Below are positions 47,495 through 56,757 of a DNA stretch of 64,000 nt, one piece after another. The first letter of the stretch is position 1, and every line of letters begins with the position of its first letter. A program made the translations under genes and the position numbers. This stretch comes from Halomonas sp. NO4 (GTDB lineage Bacteria > Pseudomonadota > Gammaproteobacteria > Pseudomonadales > Halomonadaceae). The notes under the pieces were generated by a model that was not told where the DNA came from, did no database searches, and saw only the letters and a program-made list of their open reading frames with translations. The stretch spans positions 1 to 64,000 of the forward strand of contig NZ_WHMA01000001.1 in NCBI RefSeq assembly GCF_010994375.1, given 5' to 3'.

Positions 47495-48262
47495 CTACAG
47501 GGCGACGGCAATCGCATGATGCGAGGTGGGATGCGGCATCACCTGCATGGGCAGGCCGTAGATGGCCTCCAGGGTGGCGCTGTTCATCAGCGCCTCGGGG
47601 GTGCCCTGAGCCAGCACTCGACCGCTGTGCAGCGCCAGCAGTTCATCGCAGTAGCGTGATGCCATGTTGATGTCGTGCAGCACGATGATCACGCCGAGGC
47701 CCAGCTCGTGGCAGAGCTGGCGCACCAGCGCCAGCACTTCCACCTGGTGGGCGATGTCCAGTGCCGCCAGGGGCTCGTCGAGCAGCAGGAAGCGGCTCTC
47801 CTGGGCGATCAGCATGGCCAGCCACACCCGCTGGCGCTCGCCGCCGGAGAGGGTGTCCACCAGCCGGTCGGCATAGGCCTCGGTATGGGTCAGTTCGATG
47901 GCTCGGTCGATGGCGGCCTCGTCCTGGCGGGTGTGGCGGCCCAGCAGGCCGTGCCAGGGGTAGCGGCCGAAGCCGATCAGCTCCCGCCCGGTGAGGCTCT
48001 CGGCGCTGGGCAGGTGCTGGGGAAGATAGGCCACCCGGCGGGCGAATTCGCGATGTCCCCAGTCGGCGAGGAGGCGTCCGTCGAAGCGGATCTCGCCACG
48101 GCTCGCCGGTTGCTGTCGGGCGAGCAGCTTGATCAGCGTCGACTTGCCGGATCCGTTGTGGCCGATGAGCCCGTGGATCTGGCCTTCGTGGAAACGGTGC
48201 TCCACGGGGTTCAGCAGGCTCTTGTCAGCAACTGCGAATGAGGCGCCCCTGACCTCGAACAT
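47495..48262 (-). CDS. fhuC: Ferric hydroxamate ABC transporter ATP-binding protein (FhuC)
   Basis: This 255-residue ATPase has Walker A GLIGHNGSGKST near 33-44 and PSAESLTGRELIGFGRYPWHGLLGR, very close to E. coli FhuC. The signature is LSGGERQRVW, Walker B FLLLDEPLAALDIAHQVEV and the switch VLHDINMASRYCD. It is the missing partner of FhuD and FhuB, encoded 4 kb away on the same strand beyond the nrd operon. The ATG 48262 is preferred over TTG 48301 because it gives the FhuC-like N-terminus, although its ribosome site is poor. A Fur-like box at 48303 lies just upstream. Confidence 0.9.
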   Translation of the reverse strand: MFEVRGASFAVADKSLLNPVEHRFHEGQIHGLIGHNGSGKSTLIKLLARQQPASRGEIRFDGRLLADWGHREFARRVAYLPQHLPSAESLTGRELIGFGRYPWHGLLGRHTRQDEAAIDRAIELTHTEAYADRLVDTLSGGERQRVWLAMLIAQESRFLLLDEPLAALDIAHQVEVLALVRQLCHELGLGVIIVLHDINMASRYCDELLALHSGRVLAQGTPEALMNSATLEAIYGLPMQVMPHPTSHHAIAVAL

Positions 48263-48302
48263 GACGGTGTGTCCATGGTGATGAATGAGTCCGCCCCGCA
48301 AA

Positions 48303-48321
48303 ATAAACGATAAGCGTTCTC
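48303..48321. promoter_or_regulatory. Fur-like box upstream of fhuC
   Basis: ATAAACGATAAGCGTTCTC matches 12 of 19 Fur consensus positions, including the central GATAA. It lies 41 bp before the fhuC start. Confidence 0.45.
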
Positions 48322-48394
48322 TATTCCACCCCTGCCTGGCAAGAACTACTTGCGGGACCGCGATGGCGTATCGGTGGTGGGGTTGCTGCTTCCC

Positions 48395-48814
48395 TCAGGG
48401 GCGCCGCCAGGCGCTCAGGAAACGGCGAGCGGCGTGCTGCCAGGAGTGAGACGTCGCTTTGACCGGCGGTGCCGACAGTAGAGCAGTGGCGTCCTTCAGC
48501 GGTGCCATGATGGCGTCCAGATGGTGTCGGCAGAGCTGGCTGTTCAAGGCGCCCGGGCACTGAGCGAGCAGCAGTCCGCAGTGGTAGAGAGCGGTATCCA
48601 GCGCCTCTCTCACCTCCGGGAAGGCTGACGCCTCTGTCCGGGATTTCTGCAGCTCACGCGAGAGCATGGTGATCAGGCTGGTGTCGAGCCAGCAGGGCAG
48701 CGAGTCGTTCGCCTTGCCCGCCATGGAGTGTTGGATGGCCTGAAAGGAGACGTACAAAAAGGTGCACGTGTAGAAGAGCTGGGAGCGTTCTGCGTTCATG
48801 GCGACGGCTCGCAT
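48395..48814 (-). CDS. Hypothetical protein behind a Fur-like box
   Basis: This 139-residue protein is of unrecognised family. It has five cysteines (YTCTFLYV, LPCWLD, YHCGLL, AQCPGAL, QLCRHH), a hydrophobic aromatic N-terminal stretch (QLFYTCTFLYVSFQAI) and a mainly helical remainder. There is no signal peptide or known metal motif. It lies alone between fhuC and the FhuE-like receptor, and a 14-of-19 Fur-box match precedes it by 17 bp. This suggests an iron-starvation-induced role in siderophore use. The ribosome site is weak at ATG 48814; an internal ATG at 48799 is also possible. Confidence 0.55.
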   Translation of the reverse strand: MRAVAMNAERSQLFYTCTFLYVSFQAIQHSMAGKANDSLPCWLDTSLITMLSRELQKSRTEASAFPEVREALDTALYHCGLLLAQCPGALNSQLCRHHLDAIMAPLKDATALLSAPPVKATSHSWQHAARRFLSAWRRP

Positions 48815-48830
48815 TCGCTGGGGATTCGCT

Positions 48831-48849
48831 GGAAATGAAATTCATTCTC
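48831..48849. promoter_or_regulatory. Fur-like box upstream of the 139-residue hypothetical gene
   Basis: GGAAATGAAATTCATTCTC matches 14 of 19 positions of the Fur consensus and lies 17 bp before the hypothetical gene start. A second Fur-like site is at 48975 for the divergent receptor. Confidence 0.55.
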
Positions 48850-48974
48850 GAATGTAGCCGGAGACTGGCCTTCTGTCAAAACCTCTCGCTGGATGTAGGA
48901 GAGGGACCAAATGGTGAGTGAGGGGGCGACCGAGAAGTGGCGGACAAGTTCCGCGAATGTTGAAAGTGAAAAAA

Positions 48975-48993
48975 ACAAGCATTATCATTCGCG
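48975..48993. promoter_or_regulatory. Fur-like box upstream of the FhuE-like receptor
   Basis: The minus-strand reading GCGAATGATAATGCTTGTT matches 13 of 19 Fur consensus positions, including the uninterrupted AATGATAAT. It lies 78 bp before the receptor start. Confidence 0.6.
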
Positions 48994-49070
48994 TCCGCTA
49001 CAGAGGCATCTCGGCTTGCTTTGGAGAGAAGCCGGGACCATTCGCAACCACTGCATTCCTAGGCCGTTTC

Positions 49071-51248
49071 ATGCATCCCAAGACCCCACCAACTGTATTA
49101 CATCCGTTGTCCCTGGCCGTGCGCCGGTGCTTGTTCCTGTCCCTTACCGGTGCCGCTATGGTTGCACCGGCGGCTACGATGGCCCAGGAAACGGCCAATT
49201 CCCAGGAAAACTCGAATGACCTGGGAACCATCACTGTCGAGGCCGAGGCCCTGTCGATCGTCACGGAGGGGACTGAGAGCTACCGCGCTCCCCTTACCAG
49301 CACTGCCACACGGCTTGATTTGACGCCCCGCGAGACGCCGCAATCGGTCTCGGCGGTCACCCAGGCCCAGATTGAAGACTTCAACCTTGACACCATTAAC
49401 GATGCCTTGGAGTCCACGCCTGGCGTGACGGTGGAACGGGTCGAGACGGACCGGACCTACTATTCCTCGCGGGGCTTCGAGATCTCAAACCTGCAGGTCG
49501 ACGGATTGCGCCTGCCGATGCCCTACAATAACGTCCACGGTGATATCGACACCGCCGTCTACGACCGCATCGAAGTAGTGCGAGGTGCCACAGGGCTAAT
49601 GTCTGGCTCGGGCAATCCGGCGGCCACCGTCAATTTCATCCGCAAGCGTCCGACTGATTCGCCCCAAGCTTCAGTTTCGGGCACTCTGGGCAGTTGGGAT
49701 CGCCGTCGCTTGGAGTTAGATGTTTCCGGCCCCCTCGACGATGAGGGGCGGGTACGTGGGCGCCTGGTGGCTGCGGGCCTGGATACCGATTCCTATCTGG
49801 ATCGACTGCATCGGGAGCGCGGAGTGCTCTATGGCGTGCTGGAGGCCGACCTCACCGACAGTACCCAATTGGCTCTGGGCCATACCTGGCAAAACAACAA
49901 TACCGACAGCAACATGTGGGGAGCCTTGCCGCTCTACGATTCCGCCGGCAGCCCCACAAACTATGACCGTTCGACCTCCCCGGCGCCCGACTGGTCCTAT
50001 TGGGACGGCGAGACCCATCGCAGCTTCGTTGAGTTGACCCAGCGGCTCTCCGATAACTGGTCGATAAAGGGCACTGTCACTCACTTAGACATGCTGTCTG
50101 ATACCAAGCTGTTCTACATTGGTACTGTTCCAGACGCCTCGACGGGCCGAATCCCCAACAGCTTCTACTTGAGCAAGTTTGACCGTCACCTCGAGCAGTG
50201 GGTTGCTGATATCCATGCCAAGGGGAATATCGAGGCATTCGGTCGCACCCATCAGCTGGTACTGGGCTCTGACTGGAGCCAGAGTCGTGTCCAGCAGAGC
50301 TCACTCTACGCGGCGGCCACGGAGGATCTTCCCCCGTTGGACGAATGGGATGGTAGCTATCCAGAGCCAGAGTTTGGTGATCCCGACTTTGTCCATGATG
50401 TCACTTTCAAGGAGCGCAGCCTCTACAGTGCGGGTAAGCTAGACTTGGCCAACCGCTGGACGGCGGTGGTCGGCGCTCGTCTCAGCTGGCTGGATCATGT
50501 GGGCGAGCAATATGGGAGCTCTCAGGACACCACGCTGGACAACGAGCTGACGCCCTACGCCGGCCTGATCTACGACGTTACTGACCAGGCCTCGCTCTAC
50601 GCCAGCTACACCGAGATCTTTAATCCTCAGACTGCGACCGATCGTAACGGTGATTTCCTCGATCCCATTGAGGGCACGAGCTACGAGGTCGGGATCAAGG
50701 CCGACGTTTTCGATGGCGGAGCCGATGCGGCCCTGGCGCTGTTCCGCACCGAGCAAAACAACGTGGCTCAACTTGTCGGCAACATTGGTGGCCGTGACGT
50801 TTATGAAGGTGCCGACGGTATTACCAGCGAGGGCGTGGATGTGACGCTGGCCGGTGAGCTGACTCCGGGCTGGCAGGCCAGTGTCGGTTACACATACCTG
50901 GAGATCGAAGACGCAGAGGGCGAGGCCACCAATACCTATATCCCTCGCAACATGGTGCGGGCCACTACCAGCTACCGGCCTGCATCACTGGATGCGCTCA
51001 AGGTTGGTGCCCGCGTACGCTGGCAGGACGATATCGAACGTGAGCGCGACTTTGATGACAGCAAGACTCGTCAGGAGGCCTATGCCCTGGTCGACCTGAT
51101 GGCCAGCTACGATATCAACGAGAACCTGACCGCCTCGCTGAACCTCAACAACGTCACCGACGAGAAGTACCTCACGAGTCTCAAGTGGGACCAAGGGTTC
51201 TACGGCGCACCGCGCCACGTGATGGCGAATCTGACCTGGAGATATTAA
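49071..51248 (+). CDS. TonB-dependent siderophore receptor (FhuE/FpvA-like)
   Basis: This 725-residue outer-membrane receptor has a signal peptide (VRRCLFLSLTGAAMVAPAATMAQE) and a TonB box region ITVEAEALSI. The plug domain has TPRETPQSVSAVTQAQIEDFN, SRGFEISNLQVDGL and YDRIEVVRGATGLMSGSGNPAATVNFIRKRP, typical of hydroxamate receptors such as FhuE. The 22-strand barrel ends in HVMANLTWRY. Base composition is slightly less GC-rich than its neighbours. ATG 49071 gives the sensible signal peptide; its ribosome site is weak. A terminator follows and the fhuF-type gene converges on it. Confidence 0.9.
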   Translation: MHPKTPPTVLHPLSLAVRRCLFLSLTGAAMVAPAATMAQETANSQENSNDLGTITVEAEALSIVTEGTESYRAPLTSTATRLDLTPRETPQSVSAVTQAQIEDFNLDTINDALESTPGVTVERVETDRTYYSSRGFEISNLQVDGLRLPMPYNNVHGDIDTAVYDRIEVVRGATGLMSGSGNPAATVNFIRKRPTDSPQASVSGTLGSWDRRRLELDVSGPLDDEGRVRGRLVAAGLDTDSYLDRLHRERGVLYGVLEADLTDSTQLALGHTWQNNNTDSNMWGALPLYDSAGSPTNYDRSTSPAPDWSYWDGETHRSFVELTQRLSDNWSIKGTVTHLDMLSDTKLFYIGTVPDASTGRIPNSFYLSKFDRHLEQWVADIHAKGNIEAFGRTHQLVLGSDWSQSRVQQSSLYAAATEDLPPLDEWDGSYPEPEFGDPDFVHDVTFKERSLYSAGKLDLANRWTAVVGARLSWLDHVGEQYGSSQDTTLDNELTPYAGLIYDVTDQASLYASYTEIFNPQTATDRNGDFLDPIEGTSYEVGIKADVFDGGADAALALFRTEQNNVAQLVGNIGGRDVYEGADGITSEGVDVTLAGELTPGWQASVGYTYLEIEDAEGEATNTYIPRNMVRATTSYRPASLDALKVGARVRWQDDIERERDFDDSKTRQEAYALVDLMASYDINENLTASLNLNNVTDEKYLTSLKWDQGFYGAPRHVMANLTWRY

Positions 51249-51273
51249 TCTCCGGCGAATATGTCCGCAAACG

Positions 51274-51304
51274 ATGGCTCGCTGAAAACAGCGGGCCATT
51301 GCTT
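51274..51304 (+). terminator. Terminator between the FhuE-like receptor and fhuF
   Basis: An 11-bp stem (51274-51284 with 51289-51299, one G-T pair) with an AAAA loop, followed by TGCTTTA. It could serve both convergent genes. Confidence 0.75.
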
Positions 51305-51336
51305 TATGTATGCCGAATGGCTAACCGCAGAGTCTT

Positions 51337-52071
51337 TTAGGCAGAGCGAGCTTTCTGGCGACAAACCTCTAACGGACAGTTGCCGCAATAACCCAGGTCG
51401 TCGATCAAGTAGCGGATGCAGCACATGCGTCGAACCCGCTGCGATTGCCCGTCGCTCGGGTCGTGGTAGCGCACGGGTTGATACAGTGGGTTGCGTCGGC
51501 CATCGGCCAGCTGGCGACGTTCGAGCAGTTCGAAGGCGGGCTTGGCACTGTCGGGGCGGGCCAGCGGATGGGTGGAGATGGCATGGGCGAAATGCTCGAA
51601 GACGTTGCCGGCATTGCTCCAGAAAACCCGTGGCGAGGCGCCCGAGCAGCTGGCCAGGGTGTCGATGAGCGGGGCGAGATGGCCGTCGAGCAGGGTGCTG
51701 AAGCGTCTTGCCAACGCCCCGGACGCCAGCGGTTCCCCTTCATCGGCAATGGCCAGGCGTTCGGTCTGCCCGTCCTCGGTCTGGTGGAGGCCGGTCCGTT
51801 CCAGGTCGAGCGGCAGGTCGCGGCTCAGCAGCAGGTTGGCGGCAAGCCCCGGGGCGAGCAGGGCGCTGAAGTGCCACTTCGACCACAGCGAGGCCACTGC
51901 GCGGGGGTCGCCGCCGGGATAGCGAGACGCGAACCGCTCGAGCAGGGTGTCCAACCAGGCGGCATCGCTCAGGTGTCGCGCCGGTGACAGCGCGGGATCG
52001 TCGTGACCCAGTGACGGCGGCGTCATCGCAGCCAGCGGGCCACGATAGAGTGATGCCAGCAGGGCGCTCAC
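51337..52071 (-). CDS. fhuF: Siderophore-iron reductase FhuF
   Basis: This 244-residue cytosolic reductase has the distinctive FhuF C-terminal cysteine pattern CC-x10-C-x2-C (Cys217, 218, 229, 232), which binds a [2Fe-2S] cluster, plus an extra Cys237. The central region WSKWHFSALLAPGLAANLLLSRDLPLDL and VFWSNAGNVFEHF match the ferric-siderophore reductase family. It releases iron from imported hydroxamates. It converges with the FhuE-like receptor. A Fur-like site at 52233 lies in its upstream region, shared with the end of the mttB gene. Confidence 0.9.
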   Translation of the reverse strand: MSALLASLYRGPLAAMTPPSLGHDDPALSPARHLSDAAWLDTLLERFASRYPGGDPRAVASLWSKWHFSALLAPGLAANLLLSRDLPLDLERTGLHQTEDGQTERLAIADEGEPLASGALARRFSTLLDGHLAPLIDTLASCSGASPRVFWSNAGNVFEHFAHAISTHPLARPDSAKPAFELLERRQLADGRRNPLYQPVRYHDPSDGQSQRVRRMCCIRYLIDDLGYCGNCPLEVCRQKARSA

Positions 52072-52232
52072 GAGGGGAGCCCCGCCAGCACGACGTGAGA
52101 AACGATCAGGCCGCCCGTCTGAGCGGCCCGGTGAGCACCGGCATGGGGATCCATTCTGTCTTCCAGTGATCGGGTCAGGGGCTAGGCGTTGGACCTAGTT
52201 TGACCACCTAGGATATCACCGATGCCATTAAT

Positions 52233-52251
52233 ATCAATGATAAGGATTCGT
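52233..52251. promoter_or_regulatory. Fur-like site upstream of fhuF
   Basis: ATCAATGATAAGGATTCGT has 11 of 19 matches to the Fur consensus with an intact AATGATAA core. It lies in an AT-rich 245-bp interval between fhuF and mttB, 162 bp from the fhuF start. Confidence 0.4.
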
Positions 52252-52316
52252 ATTATATCGGTGTGAGCAACGCCTTGCCCGATGCGAGCGGCCGGCTCAG
52301 GCCGACCGCGTGCGCG

Positions 52317-53873
52317 TCACACATTGGAGTCGGGGAAAGCGGCCTTGCGCGTGGCCATGTAGGCCTGCAACGCTTCGTCGACCGCCGGGTCGAGGGGCGG
52401 GGCTTCGTACTCGGCGAGCAGCGTCTTCCAGCGGGCGTTGGCACGCTGGGCCATGTCCAGCCGGCCGTCGGCGTTCCACTGCTCGAAGCTGTTGTTATCG
52501 GTGATCGGCGAGCGATAGAAGGCCTCCTTGAAGTTGGCCTGGGTATGGGCGCAGCCCAGGAAGTGCTTGCCGGGGCCGACCTCGCGGATGGCGTCCATGG
52601 CCTGGCCGTTCTCCGAGAGGTCCACTCCCTTGAGCAGGGTCTGCATCATGCCGGCCTGGTCGGCGTCCATGACGAACTTCTCGTAGCCCATGGCCAGGCC
52701 GCCCTCCAGCCAGCCCGCTGAGTGCAGGGCGAAGTTGACCCCGCCCAGGGTGGTCGGCAGCAGGGTGTTGGCGCTTTCGCTGGCGGCCTGGGCATCGGGC
52801 AGCTTGGAGGCAGTGAGGGAGCCGCCGGAGCGGAAAGGCACGCCGAGGCGGCGGGCCAGTTGGGCCATGACGTAGAGAACCAGCGCCGGCTCCGGGGTGC
52901 CGAAGGTGGGCGCGCCGGACTGCATCGACATGGAGCTCGCGAAGCTGCCCATCACCACCGGCGCGCCGGGGTTGACCAGCTGTACGAAGGCCATGCCGGC
53001 CATGGCCTCGGCCAGGGTCTGGGCGGCGGTGCCGGCGACGGTGACCGGGGACATGGCGCCCGCCAGGATGAAGGGGGTAATGATGCAGGCCTGGTTGGCG
53101 CGCGCATAGACCTTGGCGGCACCCAGCATGGTGTCGTCGAAGGTCATCGGCGAGTTGGCGTTGATCAGGCTGATCACGCAGGTACGCGGCTTGTCGGTCT
53201 CGGGGTCGATCCACCGCTCGCCGAACAGGATCCTGGCCATCTCCACCGTGTCCCGGGCGCGATCCGGGTGCGTCACCGACCCCATGAATGCTTTGTCCGA
53301 GTACTTCATGTGGGTGTAGAGCATGTCCAGGTGACGCTTGTTGACCGGCAGGTCGACCGGCTCGCAGATGGTGCCGCCGGAGTGGTGCAGGCTCGGTGAC
53401 AGGTAGGCGAGCTTGACGAAGTTCTGGAAGTCCTCGAGCGTGCCGTAGCGGCGCCCCTTGTCGATGTCGTAGACGAACGGGCAGCCGTAGGCGGGCACAT
53501 GGACGGTATGGGCACCGCCGATCTCCACGTTGCGCGCCGGGTTGCGCGCCTGCTGGGTGAACTGGCGGGGCGCGCTGTCCTGGATCAGTCGGAGGCACAG
53601 GCCGCGTGGCATGCGCACCCGCTCGCCCTGCACGTCGGCACCGGCATCGCGCCACAGCTGCAGGGCTTCCGCGTCGCCGCGAAAGTCGATCCCCACTTCC
53701 TCGTGGATGGTGTCGGCGTTGTGCTCGATGAGCGCCAGTCCCTCCTCGTCGAGCACCTCGAAGTAGGGAATCCGGCGGGTGGCGTAGGGCAGGACTTCAG
53801 CCTGAACGGCGCCCAGGCCGCTGCGGCGGGCGCTGCTGGCGCGGGTACGGCGGCGTGCGGTGGGTGCGGTCAT
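52317..53873 (-). CDS. mtgB: Non-pyrrolysine MttB-family (trimethylamine methyltransferase-like) quaternary amine:corrinoid methyltransferase
   Basis: This 518-residue MttB-superfamily protein (PF06253) has FVKLAYLSPSLHHSGGTICEP, THPDRARDTVEMARILFGE, CVISLINANSPMTFDDTMLG and ITPFILAGAMSPVTVAGT, all typical of the TIM-barrel fold. There is no in-frame amber codon, so it is not a pyrrolysine enzyme. Such members demethylate glycine betaine (MtgB), proline betaine, carnitine or butyrobetaine by methyl transfer to a cob(I)alamin protein. Glycine betaine is favoured here only because of the surrounding pathway. ATG 53873 has a GGAG site. It is last of purU-folD-mttB, and the corrinoid partner is divergent. 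Confidence 0.88.
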   Translation of the reverse strand: MTAPTARRRTRASSARRSGLGAVQAEVLPYATRRIPYFEVLDEEGLALIEHNADTIHEEVGIDFRGDAEALQLWRDAGADVQGERVRMPRGLCLRLIQDSAPRQFTQQARNPARNVEIGGAHTVHVPAYGCPFVYDIDKGRRYGTLEDFQNFVKLAYLSPSLHHSGGTICEPVDLPVNKRHLDMLYTHMKYSDKAFMGSVTHPDRARDTVEMARILFGERWIDPETDKPRTCVISLINANSPMTFDDTMLGAAKVYARANQACIITPFILAGAMSPVTVAGTAAQTLAEAMAGMAFVQLVNPGAPVVMGSFASSMSMQSGAPTFGTPEPALVLYVMAQLARRLGVPFRSGGSLTASKLPDAQAASESANTLLPTTLGGVNFALHSAGWLEGGLAMGYEKFVMDADQAGMMQTLLKGVDLSENGQAMDAIREVGPGKHFLGCAHTQANFKEAFYRSPITDNNSFEQWNADGRLDMAQRANARWKTLLAEYEAPPLDPAVDEALQAYMATRKAAFPDSNV

Positions 53874-53910
53874 GGGCGTCTCCGATGCTGTGGGGGATTG
53901 GCTGCGCGAA

Positions 53911-54831
53911 TCAGGCCGGGGAGGTCGCCGCGTCACCCCAGGCCCGCGACAGGATGTCATCGGGAACGGGGACGCCGTGCTGGCGGCAGGCGGCGTGCAG
54001 GGTGTTGAGCAGCAGGCAGGCGATGGTCATGGGCCCGACGCCGCCGGGTACCGGGGTGATGGCGCCGGCCACCTGGCTGGCGCTGGCGAAATCCACGTCG
54101 CCGACCAGGCGTGTGCGCCCCTCCTCGGCGACGCGGTTGATGCCCACGTCGATCACCGTGGCGCCGGGCTTGATCCAGTCGCCCCGCACCAGGCCCGGGC
54201 GGCCCATGGCAGCGACCAGGATATCCGCCTGGCGACACAGGGCCGCGAGGTTGTCGGTGCGCGAGTGGGCCACGGTGACCGTGCAGTGCTCGCGCAGCAG
54301 CAGGCTCGCCAGCGGCTTGCCGACGATGTTGGAACGGCCCAGCACCACGGCATGTCGGCCGCTCAGCTCGCCCAGCTGATGCTTGAGCAGCAACAGGCAG
54401 GCCAGCGGAGTGCAGGGCACCAGCGACGGGTTGCCGGTCGCCATCAGGCCCACGTTGAGGGGATGGAAGCCGTCGATGTCCTTGTCCGGTGCAATGGCCC
54501 GAATCACCTGCGCCTGGCTCACCTGCGACGGCAGCGGCAGCTGGACCAGAATGCCGTGCACTCGCGGGTCGCGGTTGAGTCGCTTGATCAGCTCGAGCAG
54601 CTCGGCTTGCGTCACTCTGTTGGCCAAACGGGACTCGAACGAGGCCATGCCGGCCTCGCAGGCCTGGGTGGCCTTGTTGCGCACGTAGACCTGGCTGGCC
54701 GGATCTTCCCCGACCAGGATCACGGCCAGGCCCGGTGTGATCCCATGGCGCTCACGCAGACGACTCACCTGCTGTCCGAGTTCCTCGCGCAGCCGTGTCG
54801 CCAGCGTCTTGCCATTGATCAGCGCAGGCAT
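53911..54831 (-). CDS. folD: Bifunctional methylenetetrahydrofolate dehydrogenase/cyclohydrolase
   Basis: This 306-residue FolD converts 5,10-methylene-THF to 10-formyl-THF, reducing NADP+. Catalytic motifs are [17 protein letters not shown] (Tyr and Lys near 48-52), [25 protein letters not shown] and [18 protein letters not shown], with the closing [17 protein letters not shown] 54831 follows a strong AAGGAGGGAG site 14 bp after purU. As part of purU-folD-mttB it would move one-carbon units from methyl groups (via MetF) and from sarcosine oxidase towards formate. A separate housekeeping copy is expected elsewhere, given the clustered position. Confidence 0.93.
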   Translation of the reverse strand: MPALINGKTLATRLREELGQQVSRLRERHGITPGLAVILVGEDPASQVYVRNKATQACEAGMASFESRLANRVTQAELLELIKRLNRDPRVHGILVQLPLPSQVSQAQVIRAIAPDKDIDGFHPLNVGLMATGNPSLVPCTPLACLLLLKHQLGELSGRHAVVLGRSNIVGKPLASLLLREHCTVTVAHSRTDNLAALCRQADILVAAMGRPGLVRGDWIKPGATVIDVGINRVAEEGRTRLVGDVDFASASQVAGAITPVPGGVGPMTIACLLLNTLHAACRQHGVPVPDDILSRAWGDAATSPA

Positions 54832-54845
54832 GCTCCCTCCTTGCG

Positions 54846-55724
54846 TCAGCGAAACACCACGGTCTTGTTGCCGTTGGTGAAGACGCGGTGTTCCAGGTGG
54901 TAGCGCACCGCCCGTGACAGCGCCATGTTCTCGGCATCGCGACCCACGGCGGCCAGTTGGGCCGGGCTGTAGGTATGGTCGACGCGCTCGACGACCTGCT
55001 CGATGATCGGCCCTTCGTCCAGGTCGGTGCTGACATAGTGGGCGGTGGCACCGATCAGTTTGACGCCGCGCTCGAAGGCCTGGTGATACGGCTTGGCGCC
55101 CTTGAATCCTGGCAGGAAGGAGTGATGGATGTTGATCGCGCGGCCGGCAAGTTCCTCGCACAGCTTGGGAGAAAGGATCTGCATGTAGCGCGCCAGAACG
55201 ACCAGTTCCGTCCTCGTTTCCTCGATGAGTGCCAGCAGGGCGCGTTCCTGTTCCTGTTTGGTTTCCGGGGTAATGGGCAAATGGTGGAAGGGGATCTCGT
55301 ACCAGTCGGCGAGCCGCTTGAGGTCGGTGTGATTGGAGACGATGGCCGGAATCGTCATCTTGATCTCGCCGGTGCGCTGGCGGTACAGAAGATCGTCCAG
55401 GCAGTGGTCGAATTTCGAGACCATCACCAGCACGCGAGGCGGCGTCAGGGTGTCGTGCATGTCCCACGCCATGCCATCGAGCTCACCGACCCCGAGGCCG
55501 AATTCGGCCTTGAGGTCCTCCAGCGGTGGGGTGATTCCCGGAGTCGTGGAGAAGACACAGCGCACATAGAAATTGCCGGTATCACTCTCGTCGAATTGCG
55601 CCATCTCCATGATGTAGCAGTTGCGCTGAGCGAGAAACGTGGAAAGGCGGGAAATGGTGCCGATGGCGCCACGGCAACTCGCCTTCAGCACGTAAACATT
55701 CTTTCCTTCGGTCATCGCGGACAT
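54846..55724 (-). CDS. purU: Formyltetrahydrofolate deformylase
   Basis: This 292-residue enzyme hydrolyses 10-formyl-THF to formate and THF. An N-terminal ACT-like domain (about 10-90) is followed by a formyltransferase fold with [30 protein letters not shown] and the catalytic [21 protein letters not shown], where Asn, His and downstream Asp form the site. Another ATG three codons in is a possible start. It heads the minus-strand unit and is divergent from the corrinoid operon over 312 bp. Its formate would feed the FdsAB dehydrogenase encoded at 16-21 kb. Confidence 0.92.
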   Translation of the reverse strand: MSAMTEGKNVYVLKASCRGAIGTISRLSTFLAQRNCYIMEMAQFDESDTGNFYVRCVFSTTPGITPPLEDLKAEFGLGVGELDGMAWDMHDTLTPPRVLVMVSKFDHCLDDLLYRQRTGEIKMTIPAIVSNHTDLKRLADWYEIPFHHLPITPETKQEQERALLALIEETRTELVVLARYMQILSPKLCEELAGRAINIHHSFLPGFKGAKPYHQAFERGVKLIGATAHYVSTDLDEGPIIEQVVERVDHTYSPAQLAAVGRDAENMALSRAVRYHLEHRVFTNGNKTVVFR

Positions 55725-56036
55725 GGCGGCACTCGCTGGCTTGGCGGTTTTTGTTGGGGTCTGCCAGGCAATGTACTCCGGACTGGCCCGGCCGCATGTC
55801 TGCAGGCGACGCCAAGCGTCGCTGCCGCGACTCGGATTGGCAAGTTGGCAGAACGTGGAACCCTCGGTAAATCAGCCGTCTGCAAGGGGCGTTGGTGAAG
55901 GGGACGGCAAGGGGCGCATTGGCGTTTTTCGGTATGTGGGCGTCGCTGGTGTCAATGTCGACTGCGGGCCGTCGGCCTACGCTGCTGGGCAAGCTCACCT
56001 CGAGCGGCCGTACCCCACGACCGGGAGCGCAGTGCC
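55725..56036. other. Divergent purU/corrinoid-operon regulatory region
   Basis: This 312-bp stretch separates two divergent operons of the demethylation cluster and must hold both promoters. I see no cobalamin-riboswitch B12 box and no strong consensus promoter. TGTCGACTGCGG at 55956 fits the TGTCG-N4-CGG pattern found upstream of the dgc operon and gbcA/gbcB. Nothing else stands out. Confidence 0.5.
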
Positions 56037-56738
56037 ATGACCGATTCGTACCAGGAAGATGACGACTTCGATCTCAACGAGCTCTCCGACGACGAGCTTG
56101 TCGAGCAGATGCATGATGACCTCTACAATGGCCTGCGCGATGAGGTGATCGAAGGTACCGAGATACTCCTCGAGCGTGGCTGGGGAGCCGGTCGTGTACT
56201 CGACGAGGCGCTGGTGGGCGGCATGGCGATCGTGGGGGTCGATTTTCGCGACGGCATTCTCTTCGTGCCGGAGGTGCTGATGGCGGCCAATGCCATGAAA
56301 GGGGGCATGGAAGTCCTGCGCCCGTTGCTGGCCGCCTCCGACTCGGAAACCGTCGGCAAGATCGTCATCGGGACCGTCAAGGGCGACATCCACGACATTG
56401 GCAAGAATCTGGTGTCGATGATGCTGGAAGGGGCCGGCTTCGAGGTGATCGACATCGGCATCAATATCCCGGTGGAGACCTACCTCGCGGCCCTGGAGGA
56501 GCACCGGCCGGATATCCTCGGCATGTCAGCGCTGCTCACCACCACCATGCCCTACATGAAAGTCGTCATCGATACCCTGGTGGAAAAGGGCCTGCGTGAC
56601 GACGTCATCATCATGGTGGGTGGCGCGCCCTTGAACGAGGAGTTTGGCCGGGCCATCGGGGCCGATGCCTACTGCCGCGATGCCGGCATTGCGGTGGACA
56701 TGGCCAAGGAACTCATCGCTCGACGGCGTGCCGCCTGA
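56037..56738 (+). CDS. mtgC: Corrinoid methyl-carrier protein (MtgC/MtbC-type)
   Basis: This 233-residue protein pairs an N-terminal helical B12-binding cap (about 20-100, EGTEILLERGWGAGRVLDEAL then GVDFRDGILFVPEVLMAANAM) with a Rossmann cobalamin domain (about 105-230). The cobalamin domain has the base-off ligand motif DxHxxG (Asp117, His119, Gly122 in GDIHDIGKN). SALLTTTMPYMKVVID and MVGGAPLN are typical of methyltransferase corrinoid proteins. An unusually acidic N-terminal 25 residues precede the cap. It accepts the methyl group from the MttB-like enzyme and passes it to the THF methyltransferase. It is the first gene of the plus-strand operon. Confidence 0.92.
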   Translation: MTDSYQEDDDFDLNELSDDELVEQMHDDLYNGLRDEVIEGTEILLERGWGAGRVLDEALVGGMAIVGVDFRDGILFVPEVLMAANAMKGGMEVLRPLLAASDSETVGKIVIGTVKGDIHDIGKNLVSMMLEGAGFEVIDIGINIPVETYLAALEEHRPDILGMSALLTTTMPYMKVVIDTLVEKGLRDDVIIMVGGAPLNEEFGRAIGADAYCRDAGIAVDMAKELIARRRAA

Positions 56739-56757
56739 GTCGCCGGGGAGCGCTCCC

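Noticed and set aside
52317..53873. Pyrrolysine (read-through amber) in the MttB-like gene
   Set aside because: The frame has no internal TAG and ends at TGA. No pylT, pylS or pylBCD genes are in the window.
55725..56036. Cobalamin riboswitch before the corrinoid operon
   Set aside because: No B12-box-like sequence or the expected multi-stem layout was seen by eye in this interval.
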